This document shows positions 1 through 7,345 of a stretch of DNA of 36,996 bases, piece after piece. Source of the stretch: DATBVX01 sp035263105 (GTDB taxonomy: Bacteria; Pseudomonadota; Gammaproteobacteria; Steroidobacterales; Steroidobacteraceae). The notes beneath the pieces were generated by a model. It saw only the letters and a list, made by a program, of their open reading frames with translations, was not told the DNA's origin and did not search any database. Each line of letters opens with the position of its first letter. Position 1 is the stretch's first letter. The translations under genes were made by a program, and so were the position numbers. The stretch is taken from the NCBI GenBank assembly GCA_035263105.1, contig DATFRO010000067.1:1-36996 (forward strand), written 5' to 3'.

Positions 1-575
1 CGAATCCAGGCGCGCTGGATGCGGGCCTGGATCTGTGCCACGTACTGCGCCAGCTGGCCCGAGTTCTCGGCCGCGTTGCGCCGCTCCTCCTCGGCGAGCC
101 GGCGCTTGAGCTCGGCCTCGCTGTCCTTGCGCTGCTTGGCCTCGAGATCCTTGCGTTTCTTGTCGGCCGCGGCTTTCGCCTGCTGCTGCTTCTTCGCCTC
201 ATCGGCCTTGCGCTTCGCCTCCTCCTCCTCCTGCTGGCGTTCCTGCGCGAGCTTCTCCTCCGTTTCGCGCTGCTGCTTCAGCTCTTCGAGCTTCTGCTGC
301 TCTTCCTCGCGATCCTTGCGCGCCTGCTCGGCCTGCTGACGCTCCTCTTCGGCCTGTCGCTGGCGCTCCTTCTCCTCGTCCTCCAGCCGCTTCGCCTCCT
401 GCTGGATGCGCCGCTCGTCGACCACCGTGGCATCGATCGCCGGCTGCGCGGCCGGCTGCGGCGTCGGTCGCGAGCGCAGCGTGACGAAGCCGTAGGCCAG
501 CAACCCGATGACGAGTGCGTGCAGCAGGATCGACAGGGTGAGCGAAAGGGCGTGTTCGCGCGCGAATCCTGCCAT
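1..575 (-). CDS. tolA: TolA, cell-envelope integrity protein (3' end outside window)
   Basis: TolA is the inner-membrane-anchored, periplasm-spanning arm of the Tol-Pal system. It links TolQ/TolR proton-driven motion to TolB/Pal at the outer membrane. About 191 residues are visible from an ATG two bases after the tolR stop. Residues about 8-32 form one N-terminal membrane helix carrying the SxxxH motif (S15, H19) that in TolA contacts TolQ/TolR. From about residue 55 follows a long Lys/Glu/Ala/Gln-rich helical stretch typical of TolA domain II. The C-terminal globular domain lies beyond the left edge. It is the last visible gene of the tol block; tolB and pal would be expected further left. 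Identity is strong from composition, motif and position after tolR. Confidence 0.93.
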   Translation of the reverse strand, partial: MAGFAREHALSLTLSILLHALVIGLLAYGFVTLRSRPTPQPAAQPAIDATVVDERRIQQEAKRLEDEEKERQRQAEEERQQAEQARKDREEEQQKLEELKQQRETEEKLAQERQQEEEEAKRKADEAKKQQQAKAAADKKRKDLEAKQRKDSEAELKRRLAEEERRNAAENSGQLAQYVAQIQARIQRAWI

Positions 576-577
576 GG

Positions 578-1042
578 CTACCGTTCGTTCCGCCGATCCT
601 CTGGCAGCTTCTCCGGATCGGTGATGAAGCCCACTTTCTTCGCGCCCGCCTTCTGCAGTAGCACCATCGCCGTCACGACCCGCCCGTAGGGAACCGCCTC
701 GTCCGCTTTCACCAGCACCGGTGTCTGCGCGTCCCGCCGCAGCACTGCCGCGGCACGCGCCTCCACCGTCGCGCTGTCCAAGGGACGGTCCTTGTCGCGC
801 CCGATGTTGAGATAGAGCTGCCCTTTCTTGTCGACGCTCAGGACCAGCGGCTGGTGCTGCTTGAGCATGTCGGGATCGAGCGGCTCCGCGCCCGCATCCG
901 GGAGATCGACCTTGATGCCCTGGGTGAGGAGCGGCGCCGTGATCATGAAGATGATGAGGAGCACCAGCATCACGTCGATATACGGCACGACGTTGATCTC
1001 GCCCATGAGCCTGCGGCCGCGATTGCGCTTCGGGCTCGGCAT
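578..1042 (-). CDS. tolR: TolR, Tol-Pal system proton-channel subunit
   Basis: TolR (ExbD/TolR family, 154 residues) couples proton flow through TolQ-TolR to TolA movement. After a basic N-terminus it has one membrane helix at about residues 20-40 with the essential aspartate at D23, the same number as in E. coli TolR. A periplasmic domain follows, ending in a segment about turning a residue pair into a charge. The ATG at 1042 shares one base with the tolQ stop (TGATG), which points to translational coupling. The same open frame extends far upstream, but that part only shadows tolQ, so the internal ATG is chosen. Confidence 0.95.
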   Translation of the reverse strand: MPSPKRNRGRRLMGEINVVPYIDVMLVLLIIFMITAPLLTQGIKVDLPDAGAEPLDPDMLKQHQPLVLSVDKKGQLYLNIGRDKDRPLDSATVEARAAAVLRRDAQTPVLVKADEAVPYGRVVTAMVLLQKAGAKKVGFITDPEKLPEDRRNER

Positions 1043-1725
1043 CAGACCGCCCGCGCGGCCGCGTGCCGCTGCAGAATGGTGGCGAACTCTTCCATGAAAG
1101 TGTCGTAGCGCAGCTCGAGACGGCTCACCTGGTCCGCGTAACGGTTGTAGGCGATGACCGCGGGGATCGCCGCGAACAGTCCCATGGCGGTGGCGATTAG
1201 CGCCTCGGCGATGCCCGGGGCGACCATCGCGAGCGTTGCCTGCTGCACGTTCCCGAGCGAGTGGAAGGAATTCATGATGCCCCACACCGTGCCGAAGAGC
1301 CCGACGTACGGGCTGGTCGAGCCGATGGTCGCGAGCATCGCAAGGTTGTGCTCGAGCCGGTCCACTTCGCGCATCTGCGCGACGCGCATCGCGCGCTGCG
1401 CGCCCTCGAGGAGCTGCGCCGGGGCGACGCCGCTTTGCTGGCGCAAGCGTCCGAATTCACGAAAGCCGGATTCGAAGATGCTCTCCATCCCGCTGGTGCT
1501 GCCTTCACGCGATTCGATCGAGCGGTACAGCATCGAGAGATCGCCGCCCGACCAGAAGTTGCCTTCGAAACCGTCCGCCTCCGAGCGTGCGCGGCGGATC
1601 AGCGAGCGCTTGCGCAGGATCACCGCCCAGGAGGCGATCGAGGCGCCGAACAGCAGCGCGAGCACCAGCTGCACGACGAAACTCGCATCGAGTACCAGCT
1701 TGATGACGGAAAGATCAGACGGCAT
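1042..1725 (-). CDS. tolQ: TolQ, Tol-Pal system proton-channel subunit
   Basis: TolQ (MotA/TolQ/ExbB family, 227 residues) forms the inner-membrane proton channel with TolR. Three membrane helices are visible at about residues 13-36, 128-152 and 168-194. The second and third carry the family-typical small-residue stretches that pack around the TolR helix. The large cytoplasmic loop between helices 1 and 2 (residues about 40-127) is as expected. The ATG start lies 3 bases after the ybgC stop, and the stop overlaps the tolR start. Length and topology match the family. Confidence 0.95.
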   Translation of the reverse strand: MPSDLSVIKLVLDASFVVQLVLALLFGASIASWAVILRKRSLIRRARSEADGFEGNFWSGGDLSMLYRSIESREGSTSGMESIFESGFREFGRLRQQSGVAPAQLLEGAQRAMRVAQMREVDRLEHNLAMLATIGSTSPYVGLFGTVWGIMNSFHSLGNVQQATLAMVAPGIAEALIATAMGLFAAIPAVIAYNRYADQVSRLELRYDTFMEEFATILQRHAAARAV

Positions 1726-1728
1726 TCC

Positions 1729-2145
1729 TCACCCCTCGTGCCGGGCTAACGCCTGCAGCAGGCTTTCCGGCAAGCGTCGCGGTCGCAGCGTCGCGCAATC
1801 CAGGCAGGCCGCGCGCGTACGCGCCCGCGTGAGCAGTTCGCCACCCACCCGCTCGCGATACACATCCTGTGAGAAGGCGAAACTCGCCCGGCCCTCCGCC
1901 ATGATCGTGCAGGTGATCTGCAGCAGGTCGTCGAGCCGCGCGGGCAGCAGGTAGTCGATGTTGACCGAGACGATCGCGAACATCACGCCCTGTTCCTGCG
2001 CCAGCTGGTTCTGATGGATTCCGAAACTGCGCAGCAGTTCCGTGCGCGCCCGCTCCATGAACTTGAGATAGTTGGCGTAGTAGACGATGCCGCCCGCGTC
2101 GGTGTCTTCCCAGTAGACACGCACGGGGAAGGTGAAGGTGCTCAT
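1729..2145 (-). CDS. ybgC: YbgC, acyl-CoA thioesterase of the Tol-Pal operon
   Basis: This hotdog-fold thioesterase has 138 residues. The YbgC family hydrolyses acyl-CoAs and is commonly the first gene of tol-pal operons. The signature near the N-terminus (residues 12-20, WEDTDAGGI) carries Asp16, equivalent to the catalytic aspartate of E. coli YbgC (D18), followed by the YYANY helix start. The frame stays open upstream, but the ATG at 2145 gives the family's usual N-terminus. It sits 49 bases after the ruvB stop and 3 bases before tolQ, so it is probably co-transcribed with both. Confidence 0.93.
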   Translation of the reverse strand: MSTFTFPVRVYWEDTDAGGIVYYANYLKFMERARTELLRSFGIHQNQLAQEQGVMFAIVSVNIDYLLPARLDDLLQITCTIMAEGRASFAFSQDVYRERVGGELLTRARTRAACLDCATLRPRRLPESLLQALARHEG

Positions 2146-2194
2146 GGGTAGACGAGCCACGGCAAACCTGAAGCAAGCCTCGGGCCTCTCTTCT

Positions 2195-3241
2195 TCACTG
2201 CCTGCCCTCACCGAACAGCGGCAGATTCCCGCCGCGATCGGAGTCCGGCACCTTGAGACCAAAGTGCAGATACGCGACGCGCGTCGCCATGCGCCCGCGC
2301 GCCGTGCGCATCATGAAGCCCTGCTGGATCAGGAACGGCTCGATCACATCCTCGATCGTGTCGCGCTCTTCGCCGACCGCCGCAGCCAGGCTGTCGACGC
2401 CGACCGGGCCGCCATCGAACTTCTCGATGATCGTCAGCAGGAGCTTGCGATCGAGCGCATCGAAGCCTTGCGGGTCGACTTCGAGCAGGTCGAGCGCCGC
2501 GGTCGCCACCTGCTCGGTGATGCGCCCCTGCGCTTTCACTTCGGCAAAGTCACGCACCCGGCGCAGCAGGCGATTGGCGATGCGCGGCGTGCCGCGCGAG
2601 CGCGTCGCGATGCGCCGTGCGCCGGGAGCATCGATGTGCAAGCCGAGAATCCTCGCGGAGCGCGTCACGATGTGCTCGATCTCATCGACGGTGTAGAACT
2701 CGAGCCGCTGCACGATCCCGAAGCGATCGCGCAACGGCGAGGTCAGGAGGCCGGCCCGGGTGGTCGCGCCGATCAGCGTAAAGGGCGGCAGGTTGAGCTT
2801 GATCGAGCGCGCGGCGGGTCCCTCGCCGATCATGATGTCGAGCTGAAAGTCCTCCATCGCCGGATACAGGATCTCTTCCACCACCGGGCTCAGCCGGTGG
2901 ATCTCGTCGACGAACAGGACATCGCGCGGCTGCAGGTTGGTGAGGAGCGCAGCGAGATCGCCCGCGCGCTCGAGCACCGGCCCGGAGGTCTGGCGCAGGT
3001 TGACGCCGAGCTCGTTGGCCACGATGTGCGCGAGCGTGGTCTTGCCGAGGCCCGGCGGGCCGAAGATCAGCACGTGATCGAGCGCATCGCCACGATTGCG
3101 TGCCGCGGTGATGAAGATCTCCATCTGCGCCTTGACCGCCGACTGGCCGACGTAATCGGCGAGCACGCGCGGACGTACGGCACGCTCAGCGGCCTCGTCT
3201 TCGCCCGTCTCCTGCGGTCCGATGACACGTTCTTCGCTCAA
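2195..3241 (-). CDS. ruvB: RuvB, Holliday-junction branch-migration ATPase
   Basis: RuvB is the hexameric AAA+ motor that drives branch migration of Holliday junctions with RuvA. Its 348 residues are the normal length. Walker A is GPPGLGKTT at 61-69, Walker B ends in DEIH at 112-115, and the sensor-1/arginine-finger region (GATTRAG through LRDRFG) spans 158-175. The C-terminal winged helix follows. The start is a TTG one base after the ruvA stop. A GAGGGA ribosome-binding site inside the end of ruvA, 5 bases upstream, supports it. The ruvCAB order with tight spacing shows one operon. Confidence 0.96.
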   Translation of the reverse strand: MSEERVIGPQETGEDEAAERAVRPRVLADYVGQSAVKAQMEIFITAARNRGDALDHVLIFGPPGLGKTTLAHIVANELGVNLRQTSGPVLERAGDLAALLTNLQPRDVLFVDEIHRLSPVVEEILYPAMEDFQLDIMIGEGPAARSIKLNLPPFTLIGATTRAGLLTSPLRDRFGIVQRLEFYTVDEIEHIVTRSARILGLHIDAPGARRIATRSRGTPRIANRLLRRVRDFAEVKAQGRITEQVATAALDLLEVDPQGFDALDRKLLLTIIEKFDGGPVGVDSLAAAVGEERDTIEDVIEPFLIQQGFMMRTARGRMATRVAYLHFGLKVPDSDRGGNLPLFGEGRQ

Positions 3242-3242
3242 G

Positions 3243-3839
3243 TCAGTCCCTCACCGCGGCTTGCAGCGCCCGCCGTATGAGATCCTCGGTCGATCCGTCG
3301 CCGCCGTCCGCGGCCTTGAGGAGCCGGGTGACCTCAGCCGGCTTGTAGCCGAGCGAAACCAGCGCGCTGAACGCCTCCGAATGCGCCGCACCCTGCCCGG
3401 TGTCCGCTGAGCGGGCCACCTCGCCCACCGTCGCGAGGCTCTGCAGCCGATCGCGCATGTCGATCAGCAGGCGCTCGGCGGTCTTGCGGCCGATGCCCGG
3501 GATGCGCACCAGGCTCGCGGCATCCTGGGCTTCGACGCAGCGCGCGAACCCCTCGACGCTGATGCCGGAAAGAATGCCGAGCGCAATCTTGGGTCCCACA
3601 CCCGATACCTTCAGCAGCGCCCTGAACAGCCGACGCTCCGCGTCGGTGGCAAAACCATACAGCACCTGCGCGTCCTCGCGCACGACGAGATGCGTGAAGA
3701 GCTGCACCTCCTGGCCGGCCGCCGGCAGGTCGTAGAAGGTCGACATCGGGGCCTCGAGCTCGTAGCCGACGCCGTTGACGTCGACAGTCAAGGCCGGCGG
3801 ATGCTTGGCGAGGAGACGGCCGCGGAGGTATCCGATCAT
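3243..3839 (-). CDS. ruvA: RuvA, Holliday-junction DNA-binding subunit
   Basis: RuvA binds four-way junctions as a tetramer and loads RuvB. The protein has 198 residues with the usual three parts: an OB-fold at about 1-62, two helix-hairpin-helix motifs at about 78-90 (VSGVGPKIA) and 113-125 (IPGIGRKTA), and a C-terminal RuvB-contacting helical domain at about 155-198. The ATG at 3839 overlaps the ruvC stop in an ATGA arrangement. A longer frame exists upstream, but the MIGYLRG N-terminus is the family's. Length matches E. coli RuvA. Confidence 0.96.
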   Translation of the reverse strand: MIGYLRGRLLAKHPPALTVDVNGVGYELEAPMSTFYDLPAAGQEVQLFTHLVVREDAQVLYGFATDAERRLFRALLKVSGVGPKIALGILSGISVEGFARCVEAQDAASLVRIPGIGRKTAERLLIDMRDRLQSLATVGEVARSADTGQGAAHSEAFSALVSLGYKPAEVTRLLKAADGGDGSTEDLIRRALQAAVRD

Positions 3840-4324
3840 GGAGCGCGCAGCAGGTGCCGGAGGCGCCGCCCATGCACGTGGCACAGCGCGACGGCGAGCG
3901 CATCGGCGGCATCGGCGGTCAGGCGACTCTCCACGTGCAGCAGCGCCTTCACCATGTGCTGCACCTGGGTCTTCTCGGCCCCGCCGCTCCCCACGACTGC
4001 CATCTTGATCTCGCGCGGGGAATACTCGAACACGCGCACCATGCCGCTGAACGCGCCGCAGAGCGCGGCGCCCCGCGCCTGCCCGAGCTTCAGCGCGCTG
4101 TCCGCGTTCTTGTTGACGAACACGCGCTCGATGGCGACCTCGGCCGGGTGGAACTCGATCACCAGCTCCCGGACGCGCGCGAAGATCTCCTGCAGCCGCT
4201 CGGGGAAGGACTCACCGGTGATACGGATTGCGCCGCTCGTCACGTGCACGGCGTTACCGGCGCTGAAGTCGATGATGCCGAAGCCGGTGCAGCGCGATCC
4301 CGGGTCGAGGCCGAGCACCCGCAC
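3836..4324 (-). CDS. ruvC: RuvC, Holliday-junction resolvase
   Basis: RuvC is the endonuclease that cuts Holliday junctions symmetrically. The frame is open well upstream with no ATG near the conserved N-terminus. The GTG at 4324 gives MRVLGLDPGSR and places the four catalytic acids at D7, E66, D138 and D141, the same numbers as in E. coli RuvC, which strongly supports this start. The protein has 162 residues, about ten fewer than E. coli, with the loss at the C-terminus. No convincing Shine-Dalgarno is visible. It lies 55 bases after yebC and overlaps ruvA by 4 bases. Confidence 0.92.
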   Translation of the reverse strand: MRVLGLDPGSRCTGFGIIDFSAGNAVHVTSGAIRITGESFPERLQEIFARVRELVIEFHPAEVAIERVFVNKNADSALKLGQARGAALCGAFSGMVRVFEYSPREIKMAVVGSGGAEKTQVQHMVKALLHVESRLTADAADALAVALCHVHGRRLRHLLRAP

Positions 4325-4379
4325 GGACGTCGCGGTCGCACCGGCAGCGGGATCGCCGCCGTCCGACAGCGCTCCCGGC

Positions 4380-5123
4380 TTAAACGCGCGCCAGGATCTC
4401 GTCCGGTATGTCTGCATTCGAGTAGACGTGCTGCACGTCGTCCAGGTCTTCCAGTGCTTCGAGCAGGCGCACCATCGACTCCGCCTGCTCTCCGGCCAGT
4501 GGCGTGGAGGTTCCGGCCCGCATGGTGATCTCGGCATCGCCCGGCGCGAGACCCGCCTGGCTCATCGAATTGCGCACCTTCTCGTACTCGGAAGGATCGG
4601 TCAGCACGTCGATCGAGCCATCGTCATTGGTGACCACGTCCTCGGCCCCGGCGTCGAGCGCGGCCGTCATGACCGCATCCTCGTTGCTCCCGGGCGGATA
4701 ACACAACATGCCGACTTCGTTGAACAGGTACCCGACGGAGCCCTCGGCACCGAGATTCCCCCCATAACGGGTGAAGGCATGGCGCACGTCGGCGACCGTG
4801 CGATTGCGGTTGTCGGTGAGGCACTGGACCATCACGGCGACTCCGCCCGGCCCGTAGCCCTCGTAGTGCACTTGCTGGAAGTTGTCGGTGCCGAGCTCGC
4901 CGGTGCCGCGCTTGATGGCGCGTTCGATGTTGTCGCGCGGCATGCTCGCCGCCCGCGCCTTGTCGATGACCATGCGCAGGCGCGGATTGGAGGCGGGATC
5001 GCCACCACCGACGCGCGCGGCGGCGGTAATCTCACGGATGATCTTGGTGAAGACCTTTCCGCGCTTCTTGTCCTGGGCCCCCTTGCGATACTGGATGTTG
5101 GCCCATTTGCTATGACCTGCCAT
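4380..5123 (-). CDS. yebC: YebC/PmpR family DNA-binding regulator or translation factor
   Basis: This 247-residue YebC-family protein starts with MAGHSKWANIQYRKG, the near-invariant N-terminus of the family. Members have been described as transcription regulators (PmpR) and, more recently, as factors helping ribosomes through proline-rich sequences; which applies here cannot be told from sequence. The ATG at 5123 is chosen over an upstream extension because it yields that N-terminus. It heads the block yebC-ruvCAB-ybgC-tolQRA, the usual gammaproteobacterial order, and is divergent from relA across 82 bases. Confidence 0.94.
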   Translation of the reverse strand: MAGHSKWANIQYRKGAQDKKRGKVFTKIIREITAAARVGGGDPASNPRLRMVIDKARAASMPRDNIERAIKRGTGELGTDNFQQVHYEGYGPGGVAVMVQCLTDNRNRTVADVRHAFTRYGGNLGAEGSVGYLFNEVGMLCYPPGSNEDAVMTAALDAGAEDVVTNDDGSIDVLTDPSEYEKVRNSMSQAGLAPGDAEITMRAGTSTPLAGEQAESMVRLLEALEDLDDVQHVYSNADIPDEILARV

Positions 5124-5127
5124 GTGC

Positions 5128-5159
5128 TTGAAGCCCGCGCGAAAAGTGCGGGTATCATA
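5128..5159. promoter_or_regulatory. Candidate divergent promoter region, yebC/relA
   Basis: The 82-base gap between the divergent yebC and relA genes must hold promoters for both. On the minus strand TATGAT (5159-5154) is a good -10 hexamer for yebC, but no good -35 was found. On the plus strand TTGAAG (5128-5133) and TATCAT (5153-5158) could serve relA, but their 19-base spacing is long. The two -10 elements overlap almost completely, so the promoters would compete. This is a motif-level call only. Confidence 0.35.
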
Positions 5160-5205
5160 GCCGCAAATCCCTTTTCCGGACACCGCCAAGGCGCCTGATT
5201 CGATC

Positions 5206-7332
5206 GTGGAAACAACGACTTCCACCTTGCGTCCTGCCTCCGCCGCGGTGACCGCGGCCGAGGCGCAGCTGCGCGCGCTCGAGCCTGAAGATGGCGCGGA
5301 GTCGGTGCGCGAGCGCTCGCTCGCGCTCTCCCGCATCGTCGCGACACTGGCCATCGACGACGACGTGGTGCTCGCCGCTCTGGCGGTCCCCCTCCTCGAC
5401 GCACGGCTCATCGATGAAGCGAGCGCCGCCCAGCGCTTCGGCGCCGAGGCCGTGCGCCTCGCGCGCGAGCTGCGCCAGCTCGGCGGCATCGGGCTGCCGG
5501 CGCAATGGCGCCCGGAGCACAAGCTCTCCGCGACGCAGGCCGAGACGTTGCGCAAGATGCTGCTCGCGATCGTCACCGACCCGCGGCTCATCATCCTGCG
5601 GCTCGCGGATCAGCTCCTGCGACTGCGCGAGGCGAAGGAGCTCGCGCCCGACGCGCAACGGCAGCTCGCACTCGAGACGCGCGAGATCCATGCGCCGCTC
5701 GCCAACCGGCTAGGCGTCTGGCAGCTCAAGTGGGAGCTCGAGGACCTGTCATTCCGCTATCTCGACCCGGAGAGCTACCGGCGCATCGCCGCGGCGCTCA
5801 AGGAGCGCCGCGCCGATCGCGAGCGCTACATCACGGCAGTGATCGAGCAGCTGCAGACGGAGCTCGCCAGGGCCGGGATCGACGCCGAGATCGTCGGCCG
5901 GCCGAAACACATCTTCAGCATCTGGAAGAAGATGCAGCACAAGCAGCTCACCTTCGAGCAGGTGCTCGACGTGCGGGCGCTGCGTGTCCTGGTCGGCACG
6001 ATCGCCGACTGCTACGGCGCGCTCGGCGTGGTGCACGGCTTGTGGCCCTACATCCCGGGTGCGTTCGACGACTACATCGCGACGCCCAAGGACAACTTCT
6101 ACCGCTCGCTCCACACGGCGGTGTTCGGGCCGGGACACGAGCCGGTGGAAGTGCAGATCCGCACGCGCGAGATGCACGAGCACGCCGAGCTCGGCGTCGC
6201 CGCGCACTGGAAGTACAAGGAGGGCGGGCAGCGCGACGCCGCCTACGAGGCGAAGATCCGCTGGGTGCGCCAGCTCCTCGAGCCGGAGGAAGGGAGCGAA
6301 TCCGAGCGCGATTTTCTCGACCGGGTGCGCGCGGAGATCTTCGAGGACCGGATCTACGTGCTCACGCCCAAGGGCGAGGTCATCGACCTGCCGAAGCAGG
6401 CGACGCCGCTCGATTTCGCGTACCACGTGCACACCGACCTCGGGCATCGCTGCCGGGGCGCGAAGGTGAACGGCCGCATGGTGCCGCTCGACTACCAGCT
6501 GCAGAACGGCGAGATCGTCGAGATCATCCCCACCCGCAATCCGCAGCCGAGCCGCGACTGGCTCAACCCGCACAGCGGCTTTCTCGCCTCGCCCCGCAGC
6601 CGCGCCAAGGTGCGCGCGTTCTTCCGCAAGCGCGATGAAAGCCAGAACCGTACCGAAGGGCGCGAGATCCTCGAGCGTGAGCTCGAGCGCCTGGGCGCGC
6701 GCGGCATCCCGTTGCCCGACCTGATCAGCGAGCTCGGCTTGCGCAACGCCGACGCTCTCTATGCGGCGATCGGCGCCGGCGACCTGCACAGCACGCAGAT
6801 CGCGGCAGCCGTGCAGCGTCGCACGCAACCCCCGGTCGAAGCGCCGCGCGTGATTCAACGACCGACGCCGACTGGCGTCGGCTCGAGTGGCGTGATGGTC
6901 GAGCGCGTCGGGAACCTGCTGTCCAACATCGCACGCTGCTGCCGACCGGTGCCACCGGAGCCGATCGCGGGCTACATCACGCTCGGGCGCGGCGTGAGCA
7001 TTCATCGCAGCAGCTGTGCGAGCCTGCTGCGGCTCAAGGCGCGCCAGCCCGAGCGCATCATCCAGGTCGCGTGGGGCGAGCGGCGCGACCAGCTGTTCTC
7101 GGCCGATATCGCGCTCGATGCGCTCGACCGGCGCGGACTGGTGCGTGACGTCAGCGCCGTGCTGGCGGATGAGAAGATCAGCATCGAGAACATGACGACC
7201 GTCACCAACAGCCGCGAAGGGACCGCGCACATGGCGCTGCGCATCGGCGTACACGGTCTCGAGGAACTGAGCCGGGTGCTGGCGCGCATGAGCACGCTGC
7301 CCAACGTCGTGCGCGTGAGGCGCACGGTCTAG
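5206..7332 (+). CDS. relA: RelA-type (p)ppGpp synthetase
   Basis: This 708-residue long RSH protein makes (p)ppGpp on the ribosome under amino-acid starvation. The N-terminal region (about 40-190) matches the hydrolase domain position but lacks its HD metal motif, as in E. coli RelA, so hydrolysis is not expected. The synthetase domain (about 215-340) keeps D255 (DVRALR) and E315 (EVQIRT), the catalytic acids. TGS is at about 382-442, a conserved-Cys region at 575-605 (C578, C579, C604) and an ACT domain at 630-708. The RelA acidic ExDD motif reads AFDD (286-289) here. The start is GTG at 5206; AAGGCG lies about 11 bases upstream. Confidence 0.92.
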   Translation: METTTSTLRPASAAVTAAEAQLRALEPEDGAESVRERSLALSRIVATLAIDDDVVLAALAVPLLDARLIDEASAAQRFGAEAVRLARELRQLGGIGLPAQWRPEHKLSATQAETLRKMLLAIVTDPRLIILRLADQLLRLREAKELAPDAQRQLALETREIHAPLANRLGVWQLKWELEDLSFRYLDPESYRRIAAALKERRADRERYITAVIEQLQTELARAGIDAEIVGRPKHIFSIWKKMQHKQLTFEQVLDVRALRVLVGTIADCYGALGVVHGLWPYIPGAFDDYIATPKDNFYRSLHTAVFGPGHEPVEVQIRTREMHEHAELGVAAHWKYKEGGQRDAAYEAKIRWVRQLLEPEEGSESERDFLDRVRAEIFEDRIYVLTPKGEVIDLPKQATPLDFAYHVHTDLGHRCRGAKVNGRMVPLDYQLQNGEIVEIIPTRNPQPSRDWLNPHSGFLASPRSRAKVRAFFRKRDESQNRTEGREILERELERLGARGIPLPDLISELGLRNADALYAAIGAGDLHSTQIAAAVQRRTQPPVEAPRVIQRPTPTGVGSSGVMVERVGNLLSNIARCCRPVPPEPIAGYITLGRGVSIHRSSCASLLRLKARQPERIIQVAWGERRDQLFSADIALDALDRRGLVRDVSAVLADEKISIENMTTVTNSREGTAHMALRIGVHGLEELSRVLARMSTLPNVVRVRRTV

Positions 7333-7345
7333 CGGGCCGCACGGC

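Noticed and set aside
2132..3280. Open frame of 382 codons on the plus strand opposite ruvB
   Set aside because: Antisense to a complete ruvB with Walker motifs.
3690..5198. Open frame of 502 codons on the plus strand across ruvA, ruvC and yebC
   Set aside because: It is antisense to well-identified genes; high GC content removes stop codons in such frames. The product has no domain-like pattern.
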